A DNA stretch of 64,000 bases from Effrenium voratum (taxonomy: Eukaryota > Sar > Dinophyceae > Suessiales > Symbiodiniaceae), in the NCBI GenBank assembly GCA_963377175.1, contig CAUJNA010003497.1:477001-541000 (forward strand), in the 5' to 3' direction. Numbering within the stretch: the first letter of the stretch is position 1; every line of letters begins with the position of its first letter. The position numbers and the translations under genes are program-made. Positions 8,900-21,395 of the stretch are shown here, piece after piece. The notes below the pieces were generated by a model. That model had not been told where the DNA came from, made no database searches, and saw nothing but the letters and a program-made list of their open reading frames with translations.

Positions 8900-11800
8900 A
8901 CAAGCTCCCACATGCACACTCGTGGAGACCGCACGCAACACTTCCACCCACAAGCGCCCACGTGCGCCCACAAGACCCGCAAAAGAGCGCCCACAAGCGC
9001 CCATGAAAGGCATTAAACACTGCCGCCCAACAAGCGCCCACATGCGCATGAAGGCGACCCCCCAAAAACGCCGCCCAGAAGCAACCGCAAGTGCCGGTAC
9101 CCGCACCATGGCAGCTAAAAGCGTCCACAAGGGCGCAAACCGCCCGCAAAAACAGTTCAGCCCCACATGCGCCCTTATGAACCCATGACTGGAGCGCCCG
9201 CAACGCTACCGCCCACACCGCCAAGACTTCCGCCCGCACGCGTTCATGACCCACCCAGACTGACTGGCGCCACAAGCGCCCACAAGCACTCATCACATCC
9301 GCCCACAAGCGCCCACATGCGCTCACGCGCCCGCCAAGCAAGCGCCACTTCCGCCCACAAGCAAGCGCCCACATGCGCCCACATGGAAGCAAACCAAGAG
9401 AGAGCCCGCATGTGCCCACTAGCACCCACAAGCCCACGAAAAGCGCGGCGCCCGCAACACCACCCACCAAGCCAAGAGCTACAAGCCCACCCCCGCAACC
9501 CTGCCCGCAAACAGAGCACCCACGAGCCCCCCAAAACGAGCGCCAACCAAGCCCAGCAAGAGCGCCCCAAAAACCGGCGCCCACAAGCGCCCACAAGCGC
9601 CCACAATGCCCACAATGCCCACAAACCCAGCAAGAGCAACAAAGCAAAAGCGCCCACAAGTGCCCACAAGGGCCAGCCCAGCAAAAGCGCCCACAAGCGC
9701 CCACAAGCCTAGCAAAAAGCAATAGCGCCCACAAGTCCAGCAAGAGCGCGCACAAGCGCCCAAGCGCCCACAAGCCCAGCAAAAGAAAAGCTCTTAGCAG
9801 CCCACAAGCGCCCACAAGCGTTATAAGTCAATAGCGCCCACAAGCCCAGCAAAAACGCCCACAAGCCCAGCCAGAGCGCCCACCCACAACCGGTTTGGAT
9901 TAAGGGTAAGCAGGGCCTTTTCCCAAAGATCAGACACATTTGCTTTGGGCCTAGGTTTGCGCCCTCGTCGTCTTGAAGCAGTTGACTCCTTTGAGGCATC
10001 TTCCACCAGCAAGAGCGCGCAAGCGCCCACAAGCCCAGCAAAAGCGCCCACAAGCCCCGCGAAAGCGCCCACAAGCGCCCACAAGCCCAGCAAAAGCGCC
10101 CACAAGCCCAGCGAAAGCGCCCACAACCCCAAGAGAGCCCAAGCGCCCACAAGCCCGGCAAAAGCGCCTACAAACACCCACCGCCACAAGCCCAGCAAAA
10201 GCGCCCACAAGAGCGCCCAAACAGCAAAAGCACCCACAAGAACCAAGCCCAGCAACGCGCCCAAAAGCGCCAACAAGCCCAGCAAGAGCGCCCGCAAGCG
10301 CCAACAAACGCCCACAAGCCAGCAAAAGCGCCCAAAGCACAGCCCCACAATCCCAGCAAAAGCGCCCACAAGCCCAGCAAGAGCAGGCCAGCAAAAGCGC
10401 CCACCCACAAGTGCTGAGCCCAGCAAAAAGCGCCCGCCCAAGCAAGCGCCCACAAGCGCCAACAAGCCCAAGCAACAGCGCCAACAAGCGCCCACCCACA
10501 GCCGCCCACACACGCCCACAAGCCCAGCAAAACCGCCCACCAGCAAGAACGCACAAGCGCCCAAGCCCAGCAAAAGCGCCCGCAAGCCCAGCAAAAGCGC
10601 CCACAAGCCACAAGCCCAGCAAAAGCGCGCACAAGCCCAGCAAGCCCGCAAGCGCCTACAAGCCCAGCAAAAGCGCCCACAAGGCAAAGAGCGGCCAGAC
10701 CCTCAAGCCCAGAAAAAGTGCCCACAACCCCACAAGAGCGCCAAGCCCAGCCGCCCACAAGCCCAGCCCACAAGCCCAGCAAAAGCGCCCACAAAGAGCA
10801 CCAACAAGCCCAGCAAGCCCAAGCGCCCGTAAGCCCAGCAAAAGTGCAGCAAGGCTGCCACCTGTTCGAGGAAGTGAGCCCACAACGTTGCAGCCTTTGG
10901 GCTTGTGTGCATCTTAAAGGAATACACTTCTGGGCGATGGTGGGTTGCAACCCGAGAAGCGGGAACAACGGGAAAAAACGAGCGGCAGAACGCAAGTGCA
11001 TGTGGGCGCATGTCGGCGCATGTGGGCGCCACAAACCCACAAGCAAAAGCGCCCACAAGAACCCACAAGCCCAAGAAACCCACAAACCTAGAAGAGCGCC
11101 AAGCCCAGCCAGAATCCCAGCAACAGCGCCCGCAAAGCCCAGCAAGAGCAGCCCAGCAAAAGCGCCCACCCACAAGTGCTGAGCCACAAGCCCAGCAAAA
11201 AGCGCTTAAAAGCCCAGCAAGGGCGCCCACAAGCGCCCGCAAGCCCAAGCAACAGCGCCAACAAGTGCCCACAAGCCCAGCAAGCCCAGCAAGAGCGCCC
11301 ACCCACAACCGCCCACACACGCCCACAATCCCAGCAAAACCGCCTACCAGAAAGCCCAGCAAAAGCGGCCAAAAAGCCCACAAGCGCCCACAAGCCCAGC
11401 AAAGGCCCACAAGCCCAACAAGAGCGCCACAAGCGCCCGTAAGCAAAAGCGCTTCGCCAAAAGCGCCTACAAGCCCAGCAAAAGCGCGCGCAAGCGCCCA
11501 CAAGCGCCCAGCACAAGCACCCGCAAGCCAGGAAAAGCGCCCACAAGCCCACAAGATCGCCAAGCCCAGCCGTCCACAAGAAAGCGCCCGAGCACGCGCC
11601 AACGCCCACAAGCCTAAGCCCAGCAAAAGCGCCCACAAGCCCAGCAAAAGCCCACAAGCGCAAGTGCAGCAAAAGCGAAACGGATGAAACATGTGGGCGC
11701 TTGTGGGCACTTCTGGGTGATTGTGGGAAAAGAAGGAAAAACGGGATCGAGCGGGAAAAAACGGGAAAAAACGGGATCGAGCGGGGAAAAAACGGGGAAA

Positions 11801-12770
11801 AACGGGAACAAGCGGGAAAAAAACGGGAACGAGCGGGACAAAACGGGCTGACGCGAGTGCATGCGGGCGCGTGTGGGCGCATGTGGGCGCATGTGGGCAC
11901 GCATGTGGGCGCCCCACAAGCCACAAAAGCGCGCAGAAGCCCAGAAAGAGCGCCCACCCACAACCGCCCTCTCACGCCCACAATCCCAGCAAAACCGCCC
12001 ACCAGCAAGAGCGCAAGCGCCCACAAGCCCAGCAAAAGCGCCCACAAGCCCAAGAGAGCCCACAAGCCCAACAAGAGCGCCCAGAAGCGCCCATAAGCAA
12101 AATCCCGTAGCCAAAAGCGCTTACAAGCCCAGCAAAAGCGCGTACAAGCCCAGCAAGCCCTTACAGGCTCAGCAAAAGCGCTTTTCGCTTTTGCTGGGCT
12201 TGTGGGCGCTTTTACCGGGCTTGTAAGACTTGGGCGCTTGTGGGCGCTTGGGATTTTGTGGGCGCTTGGGCTTTTGTAGGCGCTTGGGCGTGGGCTTGCG
12301 GGCGCTTCTGGGGTTTGGGCGCTCTTTTTGGCTTGTGGGCGCTTTTGCTGGGCTTGTGTCGGAGCCCACAACAGTGCATAGCCTTGTGTGTGGGCGTTTG
12401 TGGGCACTTGGGCACTTGTGTGTCGAAAAACGGCCCGGCGGCAAAAAAAACGGGGGAAAAACGGGCTGACGCGAGTGCATGTGGGCGCATGTGGGCGCAC
12501 GCGGGCGCCACGAACCCACAAGCCCAGCAAAAGCGCCCAGCCCCACAATCCCAGCAAAAGCGCCCACAAGCCCAGCAAGAGCAGGCCAGCAAGAGCGCCC
12601 ACCCACAAGTGCTGAGCCCAGCAAAAGCGCCCACAGCCCAGCACAACCACTTAGAAGCCCAGCAAGGACGCCCACAAGCGCCCACAAGCCCAAGCCACAG
12701 CCACAAGAACCACAAGCCCAACAAAAGCGCCCACAATCCCAGCAAGAGCAAAAGTGCGCACAACCACAAG
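8900..12770. repeat. Minisatellite block, CCCACAAGCCCAGCAAAAGCG core
   Basis: Thousands of bases made of imperfect units of about 11 and 21-22 bp: gcgcccacaag alternating with cccagcaaaagcg. Orientation reverses near 12,185. Minor components are an a-rich unit (cgggaaaaaac) near 11,740-11,850 and 12,425-12,465. Unique islands occur near 9,890-9,990 and 10,860-11,000. Long open frames on both strands (up to about 520 codons, Trp/Gly/Leu/Cys-rich or Lys/Pro/Ala-rich) follow from the repeat and are not annotated as genes. Confidence 0.92.
12166..12204. repeat. Head-to-head switch point in the minisatellite
   Basis: agcaaaagcg is followed by ctttt and then cgcttttgct, so the array turns around on a short hairpin. 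Units left of this point read cccagcaaaagcg and units right of it read cgcttttgctggg. Confidence 0.75.
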
Positions 12771-12991
12771 CACTCAGAAGCACACAAACACTCACAAACA
12801 CTCACAAACACTCACAGACACGCACACACATACACACGCACACTCACAAGCACTCACAAACACTCACAAACGCTCACAAACACTCACAATCACTCACAAA
12901 CACTCACAAACACTCACAAACACTCACACAAACACTCACAATCACTCACAAACACTCACAATCACTCACAAACACTCACAAACACTCACAA
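12770..12991. repeat. CACTCACAAA decanucleotide tandem repeat
   Basis: About 20 units of cactcacaaa with small variants, running into the assembly gap. The true length is unknown because the gap truncates it. Confidence 0.9.
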
Positions 12992-13091
12992 NNNNNNNNN
13001 NNNNNNNNNNNNNNNNNNNNNNNNNNNNNNNNNNNNNNNNNNNNNNNNNNNNNNNNNNNNNNNNNNNNNNNNNNNNNNNNNNNNNNNNNNN
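12992..13091. other. Assembly gap of 100 N
   Basis: Exactly 100 undetermined bases. The round number suggests a placeholder gap of unknown real size, lying between two simple-sequence arrays. Confidence 0.99.
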
Positions 13092-13180
13092 CCCTCACTC
13101 CCTCCCTCCCTCCCTCCCTCCCTCCCTCCCTTCCTCCCTTCCTCCCTCTCCGCCCTCCCTCCCTCTCTCCCTTCCCGCCG
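13092..13180. repeat. CCCT/CCTT simple repeat
   Basis: Pyrimidine-only array of ccct, cctc and cctt words immediately right of the gap. Confidence 0.9.
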
Positions 13181-13337
13181 CCAGCTGTTTCTTGCACACT
13201 GATTCACGTACGCAGCGTGTGCGCGCACGGACACACAAGGCGCTGAAGTTTTACGTGCGCCTGGGTACTCACAAAAGTAGCTAGAGGTCATCCACAAACA
13301 AGCCTCCGGAGTCGCTAACAACCACAAACTCCAGACA

Positions 13338-14009
<672 letters not shown>

Positions 14010-14010
<1 letters not shown>

Positions 14011-14500
14011 GGCAAGGCTGTTATGCGTTTGGGCAGGCGAGTGGCACCAAGAAGCTTGGGTTCTGGGCCAATGACACAAGACCTGACCGAATTTGACAGA
14101 CAGGGACAGGGAAAGCAAAAGGAGAATCTCCTTGCGGGCCCCCAACAAGACGAGCCGAATAGGTTGACGGTTAGATATGCGCGGCGCAGCTAGTCCAAAA
14201 ATAAAACAACCTTGCGGCCAAAGGCTATGGGGTTGCAACCTTTCTCAGCTGTTGGGCCAGAAATGCTTCCAGAAGGTGTCGTTGAATGCCGCCCTTGTAA
14301 ACATTAACAGGCGGCAATTTGAACCCTTCCCTTTGGATTCTCACTCCCTGGTCCTGGACTTTAGTTATTTTTGGGAAGATCATGTTAGTTGTAAACGACA
14401 ACTTTGGTTGCAGTTTTTGGCCAGTCCACTCGGAGTCAGGTAAACATGTTCAACCCCCATGAAAAGAAGGTTTGAACCCCAGTAATGTAAGCGCCCATAT
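14010..14500. other. Unique island inside the satellite region, no gene identified
   Basis: About 490 bp without the minisatellite word. It includes ttttgggaagatcatgttag. I found no convincing exon with splice signals. It may be older host sequence into which the arrays expanded. Confidence 0.4.
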
Positions 14501-14509
14501 GGACCGCTG

Positions 14510-15065
14510 AGGGCGCCCGCAACAGCGCAACCCCACGCTCTCTGCTGGGTGCGCTTGTGGGCGCATGTGGGCGGGGTTTCATTGGGTGCTTGTGGGGTGT
14601 GAGGGGGGGGGGTGGGCGGCACTGTTGCAGGCGCTCCCTTCATAATTGCTTGCGGGCACTTGTGGGCGCTCTTGGTGGGTGCTTGTGGGTGGTTGCGGGC
14701 GTTCTTCATGAGTGCTTCCGGGCGCTTGTGGGCGGCAGTGGGCGAGCGCCCATATGCGCCGCACACCCAAAAGCGCCCAAGAAGAGCCCCCACATGCGCC
14801 TAGAAGCACCCGCCAAGAGGAACGCCCACAGAGGCAACAGTGCTGCCCACAAGCGCCCGCAAGCACTCATCATGCACGCTTGCAAGACTTCCGTCCTTGT
14901 GGCCCACATGCGCCCACAAGCCCCACGAAGGAGCGCCCACAAGCGTCCGCAAGCGCTCATGAACATCGCCCGCAAGACTTCCGCCCACAAGCGTCCACCA
15001 AGACAGCCCACCAAGAGAGGCACAAAGGGAGCCGACAGCGCCTGCAAGCGTCCTTGAAGTGAGCG
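14510..15065. repeat. Minisatellite block, right end
   Basis: Diverged tggcgcttgtgggcg words on one side of about 14,745 and gcgcccacaagcg words on the other, giving another orientation switch. Ends near 15,065. Confidence 0.8.
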
Positions 15066-15106
15066 CCCACAACGAAATGCCATTCCTTCAAAGCAAGCCG
15101 AAACTG

Positions 15107-15150
15107 GCTGATGCTGGCCGAGGCGGGCAGCACGAAGCGTGTACAATAAA
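15107..15150 (+). repeat. Short dispersed repeat shared with 63,700
   Basis: ctggccgaggcgggcagcac with gaagcgtgtacaata matches 63,698-63,735 (ctggccgaggcgggcaacgc, gaagcgtttacaata) over about 36 bp with few differences, in the same orientation. The function is unknown. Confidence 0.55.
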
Positions 15151-15379
15151 AATGTGTGCTCGCGGAGCTTACCCTTGCAAGCGCGAGCTCTACGTTCAAG
15201 GGCTGCTTTGTTTCCTGCTGTTTCATGTTTCTTTGCTGCTGTTTCCTGATGCTTCCTGCTTCTTCCAGCTCTTTGGAAGGCCCCGAAAACAAGAGGCCCC
15301 ACAAGGGATTTGCTGAGGTAGTAGAGGATCCCTGGATCCATTCTGCAAGAGAGTCCAAGACGTCGAGTCAAACCGCGCC

Positions 15380-15640
15380 AGACTGGGACCAGCCTGGATA
15401 GGGTCCCAAGTCCCGGTCCCTGCCGGCGACCGGTCCAGGGCAACTTCGGGAGGGCCAGTTTCAGGGCGACCCCGGGAGAGGCGCCAACTCGAAGTGACTT
15501 GGGCGCAAGCCGGCCCACGCGGTAATTAACGGACTAGCTGCCCTATTTCTGACTTTTCCGTTAATCCTTGTTTGTGGTCGTAGAGGATCTTCTAAGTGGT
15601 CCCCGGGTTTGCGGACGTGTTTCAGGACCGGTCCTTGTGA
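15380..15640 (+). repeat. Dispersed repeat flanking the satellite block, right copy
   Basis: Diverged gggaccggtccc-type words, followed at 15,493-15,575 by gacttgggcgcaagccggcc and ctgacttttccgttaatcct. This mirrors the left copy near 8,585-8,672 in direct orientation. Confidence 0.65.
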
Positions 15641-17640
15641 CTTTTCCCTTAATGCGCCGAGGGTCGGCGGCAGCAGGCGGGAGCCTGGTTAATAGAGAAT
15701 CATCAAAGGGCCCCCCACGCCAGGTCAGTCATTCATCTGCAGATGCTGCAATAGTTCACAAAGCGCAATGTTCCTTGAAGAGTGCCAATGTCTGGTCTTT
15801 GAGGCTACTGTTTGTAGGTTTGTTTTTTCCCGTGAAACCAAAAAGGAACACTGTTTGTCCGTTTTGGAACGTCCCGGAATTCCAGAGACATACGAAGGTA
15901 CAAAGCCTCGAATGGAAGACCTGTCTCAAGGGGCTTGCTTTCAGGAAAATCTGCAGGAAAAAACACCGCAAACAAGCCGTTTTCCTGTAGAATTGCCTCC
16001 AACCCGACCCTTTGACTGTCTGGAATCAAGGAATGTCAGATTCCCTCTATTGGTTTGGAATGATGGTGGCTAAGGGCTGGTTTCAAAGATACCCTCTAGA
16101 AGAACCAGGGGAATGGGTCCGTGTCTTTTAAAACAGTTTGTGCTCTTTTTAGGTTAACAACAAGGAACCCTACCATTTCGGGAGTTCGCCTACTTTGAGA
16201 AAGACCCATTGTTGAGAAAAGAAAACACAAGGCGTTGGAAAATGAACAGAACCAAGCTTTTCACCACTGGGATCTCATTCCAATCAATGCCACAAATTCC
16301 TTTTGTATACAAGTAGGTGCGGCCGCCCTTGCAATTATTTACATGGTTTTTAGTGGATCATTTGTGATACCCGGATTTGACTATGGCTCAATTGGGCATG
16401 CCTTTTTGGGGGCGGGACTATGAATATGCTGCCCACCAAAGGGTCCGTTTCCAATTACAAGTTGTGTGAGGTAAGGTGAAATTGATTGGGCGCGGGGTTT
16501 CCCTACTGTCACACATGTACCGCTCCGTCTTATTATAGTGGCTGTTGCCCAGTGGTTCCTTCTTTAGCCACAAACAATGTTGAATTGAAAAAACAAAAAC
16601 AAAGCAGGCGATGTGCGATGTTCTGCCTGTTCAATGCCGAGCTCACCGATTGAGGAGCTTCACAATGATGTAGGTCCTTTACTTGGGATAGAATTCGACA
16701 TGTTGTTACTGCACGCATTGCCGGCGTTACCACATCCACAAGACCACACCAAGGATGACCCCACCGCAATGAGGTTCAGCTACAGACCTGATTCGGGTCC
16801 CCCGAATCAACCAGCTCGCAAATATTTGTCAGAACTGCTTCACAAAGGCCACCCGCAAGCCTGTGTGACTGAGCATATTCCGAAAAGTTGCAAGGACGAG
16901 GACGCAAATTGGCTAAACTTTGCGGCTGGAAAACAACCAGCCGGGGACATATGATATATTCCAAGGTGCCATGAAAAGGATTCAATTTTCGCTGCGCCTC
17001 AGATGGATCCCTTGGAGCCCCGAGTTGGTTAGTGGCTAAATTATAGAAGCCTCCAGAGCATCCCCCAGTTGCTCCATGTTTTATTGGCAGTGTGCGGGGT
17101 AGGGTTCTGGGTCGCAGGATTCATTTTCCCCAAACTCAGAGGGTCCAGATCCTGAGAGCTTCTTCACAGAGCCTCTTATGTTTTCAGGCCTAAGCTATAT
17201 AAAGAATCCCGGCGGTCAAAAAGGGCATGGGCTCATGGGCGAGTACATTCATCCTATGAATGTTGTGGAGGCACTGAATCTTGCAATCTCTCCTCGATCA
17301 AGAACCACAAATAGCAACCAAGATAGATAAACTCAGCTAAACCTAGGCACCAGAATATGGGTGTCTTGTTTTGAGGCTACCGCTTTCTTGGTGGTTTTCA
17401 ATGGATGGAAACCCATATGGCAAACCACCAAAATGGTGGAGTCCCTTGAAACAAAAAGAAGAGGAGATACCCAACAGTTAAAAAAACGAAGATTTATGAT
17501 TTCAAACCCTGTTGGTCATCATGGTTTAAACACGATATTTGGGGTCCAGAGGAGGGTTTCATAGTTGCTCTTCCCAAACTCTCTGGACCCCAGCTCCTGT
17601 AGGTCAACATGTTGTCTCTAGCTGATTGATCGATGCGCCA
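15640..17640. other. Intergenic or intronic stretch with degraded element ends
   Basis: I see no gene with consistent splicing. Near 16,370 a half of the family 4 palindrome is visible (cccggatttgactatggctc variant). A plus-strand frame at 16,613-16,954 (113 codons) has no splice support. The word ttgaggctac recurs near 15,797 and 17,371. Confidence 0.35.
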
Positions 17641-17708
17641 AGTTGGCATCGTCCCCACTCAGTGGGGTTAACCTTGTTGCGTTGTACCCCAAGCGGCTCA
17701 CCACTTAC

Positions 17709-19595
17709 GAAGCTGCTCGAACATCCACTCCTCCAGTAGAGAGGTTAGAATAAGGTACCTTTTTTTTCCGTAGTCAGTCTATTTTAGTAGGGGAACCCGC
17801 CCCCAAAAAGGGTGAGAAAGGGCACTACTGGGGGACCTAGTCCAACCAAACCCGAGAAATTTGGAGACAGGAGACACCCCCGCCTTTGCAGGTGAATATA
17901 GGTCGGCTGAGATATTCCTCCGGCAAAAGGAAACCAACGGCTGGCCGAAACCCGGAGTCTCCATGACCCTTAAAAAATGGTTGGCCATTCCCCAAAATTT
18001 AAAGGGTCAGGGACCCATTGTCTATCGGTCATGGAGACCCTAGGTCGAATCTCCCAAGACTCAACCTCAAAAACAAACGCAGGTGATCGAGCGATACTCG
18101 TGGGTCAAGGGTCGATGTTTGAGTCAAAACCAGGATCGGTGGAACTCTTCGCAAACCATAAAGAATGAAGACGTCCAAGGCTGGCTGGACTTATTTAAGA
18201 TTTCAACAGGCTGGTGGCCAAGGTCCAACAGGCTTCGGTCAATGTGTTCTCTCGGTCAAAGACATCGCCGACCAAAAGGTTTTGACAAATCAGCCCTTTT
18301 GGCGCTTGCCTCTTCGCCTCGTTGAAGGACTTCTGAAACAGTCCTTATCTTCAACTGAGTCATAGTCAAAACCCGGTATTAAAATGGTCTACGCAGAACT
18401 ATGGAAACAAAAGAAGGCGGCCGCAGCTATTCATGGTCGTTTATGGTTGGTTTTTTTCTCCTTACTACCCGTCATCCACCCGGGTTTTGATTGTGGCTCA
18501 ACTCACTTCCTGAGGCACAAGCCCAATCTCTGTGTATAGCCGCGTGTAGCTCACTACAACGGAAGCCCCCCAAATCACCACACAAAGTTCAGAAACTCAG
18601 GGAGTGAGTCTCTGACTCGAGTCGGTCCAAGTATTTTCCTGGACATACCACCCTTTCCTGTTACCTCCCACGTTTTCGTTGGAACTGCCTTTCAAATGAA
18701 CATACTCCTGGATCATGTTGATTGGGGGCCAGAGTTGGCAACTGCTTTTCAAGAAAACCAACTCAATAAACTGCTGTCTTATGCTGATTGGGGGGAGCAA
18801 CCTCCCAATGCATCGGAAACTGCCATTCAAATGAAACCCAGCTGATCAATATACCCCTGGTTTAATTGGATTCGGAACAGCAACCAGTAAATTCGTTGGC
18901 ACATGTCTTCCGGATGAACGCCCGTGATCAACAAACCACTGGCACGTGTGGATTGGGGGCGAAACTGCCTTCTAAATGAAAGCCCAGCTGATCAATGACC
19001 CCAGTTTCAATTTTGTTGGGGGCGAGGCAATGACACCCTGCTGACCAATATTCCTCTGGTCCTTTGTGATTGTGGGTTGTAATCTCCCAGTGCTATGGGA
19101 AGTGCGTGTCAAATGAAACTCCAGCTGATCAACGCATCCCTATGTGCGTCGGCAACAGCCTTTCAAGTATATGCCGAGCTGATCAATGACGCCTGATTCA
19201 ATTTGATTGTGTGCGAGCAACATTTCAACAATTTGGAAACTTGCCTTTGGAATGAAAACCCAGCTGATCCATATACCCCTTGTTCAATGTGATTGGGGGA
19301 AGCAACGTCGCACTGCATTGGAAGCTGATCAATGAACCTCTCGTTTAATTTGATTGGGGGGAGCAATTTCTCAATGATCAATGACACCCTGGTTCAACTT
19401 GATTTGGGGAGAGCGACCTTGCAGTGCGTTGGAGATTGCCATTCAAGCGAATGCCGAGCTGATGAATAATCCCTGGTTCAATGTGATCGAGCGAGCAATC
19501 TTCAAACCAATGGAGCCCATCAAGGCAAGCGTCCAGCAGTGTGCCATGAGATCCACCTCCTCTTTCAGCTGCAGCTGCAGAAAGCTCACGTCTGC
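17709..19595 (-). CDS. Gene B: multi-exon gene with element-derived introns, unknown function
   Basis: Exons in transcription order are 19595-19508, then a missing piece, then 18332-18208, 18096-18039, 17958-17837 and 17730-17709. The last four join in frame: phase 2 with donor gttgaa, phase 0 with donor gtctcc, phase 2 with donor gtcccc. The final listed exon ends in phase 0 at a consensus donor, gtaagt, so the gene continues below 17,709. The peptide starts KSFNEAKRQAPKGLICQNLL and later reads SKFLGFGWTRSGCSSSF. Exon 19595-19508 (FLQLQLKEEVDLMAHCW) ends phase 1 and does not fit 18332 directly. Two introns, 18038-17959 and 17836-17731, consist of one palindromic element each. No domain was recognised. 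The antisense reading of exon 17958-17837 is also open, so the strand rests on the splice signals. Confidence 0.5.
17731..17836 (-). mobile_element. Family 1 introner-like element forming a whole gene B intron
   Basis: 106 bp. On the minus strand it begins gtcccccagtagtgccc and ends ctctctactggag, giving donor GT and acceptor AG at its own termini. CCAGTAG and CTACTGG are the inverted ends. Flanking exons 17,837-17,958 and 17,709-17,730 join in frame. Confidence 0.65.
17953..18043 (-). mobile_element. Family 2 introner-like element forming a whole gene B intron
   Basis: The terminal inverted repeat CCTAGGGTCTCC/GGAGACTCCGG brackets 80 bp (17,959-18,038) that can be removed between donor gtctcc and acceptor ggag without breaking the frame. 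The interior aaaaatggttggccattcc is shared with other family 2 copies. Confidence 0.65.
18357..18499. mobile_element. Family 4 introner-like element with 6 bp target-site duplication
   Basis: Left end gagtcatagtcaaaacccgg, right end cccgggttttgattgtggctc. TCAACT occurs immediately left (18,351-18,356) and again overlapping the right end (18,498-18,503). Confidence 0.75.
18620..19500. repeat. Tandem repeat, period about 80-90 bp, in a gene B intron
   Basis: About ten diverged units, each with gctgatcaat, a variant of ttgattggggggagcaac and a variant of ggaaactgccattcaaatga. The exact period varies between units. Confidence 0.85.
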
Positions 19596-20164
19596 CTGGA
19601 GGGGACCGAGTGAGGCTCACTTCCCATCGAGACTGGCCAAAAGTCCACATTCTTTCTGTACCACTAAATTGTTTTCCCAAATTTAAGGTCCATGAACTCA
19701 GGAGGGAGTTCAGCACTCCAAGAGGAAACTGAACCGGGAAGGATCCAACCCCAAGCTCAGCGTCGCTGGTGAAGGGGACCGCGGTCCCAGTGGCAAGCTT
19801 TGCGAGGCGACCGGCAAAGGGTCTTGTCCCACGAGCTGACCGTACGCAGATGTCACACCAATCTCAGGTACAAATCATTGAGTGGAAATCCAACGTTCGT
19901 GGAGGTCGCAAAAAGTACATTTCCATCTCCTCAAGAAAAGACACACAAGAAGCACACAAGTGTTCTGCCAATCCTTCCGCGAAGCTTCCGCGCTAAGCCG
20001 CGTTCACTGGAAATCCAAGCTTCAAGTTGTTGCTGGTTTTGTTTTGTTGCTTATGAAACCTGGGATCAGCTTTGCGGGCTAAGTGGGGCTCTCAGGCCAT
20101 GAACAAGTGGCTTGAAGGGAAAGATGAACTCGTCTTTGTAGAAATTCGGAATACTCAAGCGAAA

Positions 20165-20265
20165 TTCAAGGGCGACCTTTTGGGGTGCCTTTTTGAAGTG
20201 CCCTTTTAGGGTGCCCTTTTGGGGTGCCCTTTTGGGGGTGAACTTTTGGGGTGATCTTTTGGCTG
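20165..20265. repeat. Short tandem repeat, about 15-17 bp unit
   Basis: About six units of ggggtgcccttttggg variants. No coding signal. Confidence 0.85.
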
Positions 20266-20617
20266 CTTTGCGAAGGGAAACCCAAACAAAGCCTCAGCAT
20301 GTTTGATGTTCCGATTTCAAAACGCGGCCGTGCTTTTGTTGCCTCGCCTCCAATCCGCACTCGCCATCGATCTGGACTTCGGACTCTGCGATCGCAGTGA
20401 AAACAAAGAGACTAAGGAAATGGTTCAGCATCGTGAATGGAGACTTGAGCCGGCCAGTGCTCAGGCATGTGCAAGGTCCATCAAAACAGTTGGTGCAAGG
20501 GGACCCCGCAAAGAAAGCACCCCACGTGTCTGGGGCAGGGAATGGTCACTCCATTCTGGCGCCTCTCCCCCGAGGGGCTTGAAGGGCTGAAGCTTTGCCG
20601 CCCGGTCTGCGTTCTGG

Positions 20618-20720
20618 TACCCTCCCTCCAACTAAGATGGCACCTCACAGAGGGTCCCTTCATTTCAGGATCAAGTTGATCTTCCAGGCGCCCTCAAACA
20701 GGTGCTATGTTAGTGGGAGA
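20618..20720. mobile_element. Family 6 introner-like element
   Basis: Left end taccctccctccaactaaga with tggcacc, right end ggtgctatgttagtgggaga, in inverted orientation. It matches 56,788-56,887. Confidence 0.65.
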
Positions 20721-20894
20721 GACGGTTCGTGAAAGGAATCCCGGATAGCAATGAAGATAGACTGCTCATGACTTCCTGCGCCAGAAAAAATAAGCCGCAT
20801 TGTGAGTTCCCAAGTCAGAACAAGCAAGCAGCTTTCAACAAACAACGAGATCCCAAACATAGGATTCCCCGACACCCCGTCTTGCTGGTTTCTT

Positions 20895-21035
20895 AGATCG
20901 TCGGGCATAGCTCCCACTCTCCGAGACTCTCCGAGGGTCCAAGGCGAGCGCGCAGAGACCATAGTCCAGCCAATTCAGCGGGTGCATGAGTGCCTCGATC
21001 GGATGCCCAGTCCCACTTCCATTTGGTTAAGGCCC
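20895..21035. CDS. Exon-like segment, strand unresolved
   Basis: The minus strand reads HPIEALMHPLNWLDYGLCAL with about 74 percent third-position G/C. The plus strand reads GERAETIVQPIQRVHECLDR between an AG acceptor and a gttaag donor. Both are plausible and exclude each other. Gene B lies downstream on the minus strand, which slightly favours that strand. Confidence 0.3.
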
Positions 21036-21395
21036 CAGGAACAAATAAGGATATTTCCAGCAGCTTCCAGGCAAAATCGGGGTACTGCGAAAATTGTATG
21101 CTCAAACGCTGTTGCATATTACGTCTATCACAAAGAGACCATTTTGCAGGAGACCCCAGAAACCCAGCCTAACAAAAGCCGCGTTCCTTCAAACCAAGGT
21201 GACTCAAGCTGCCCCCGATGGCTTGGATTGGTTTAGGGATAACTAGTTGTAGAGGGCAATTGGAACACCATTCCCTAACCTCAAAAGCCACCAGTTAGAA
21301 GGAAGCTGATACACAGGATACCCTCAAACAGCAAATCTGGTACAACAAGGGTCTACCCAAACTCAGTTTGGCAAATAGGACACTACTCTGCCGGT

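Noticed and set aside
8871..12650. Long open frames of 200-520 codons across the minisatellite on both strands
   Set aside because: They consist of the repeat words translated (Trp/Gly/Leu/Cys or Lys/Pro/Ala runs), occur in several frames on both strands, and lack splice or start support.
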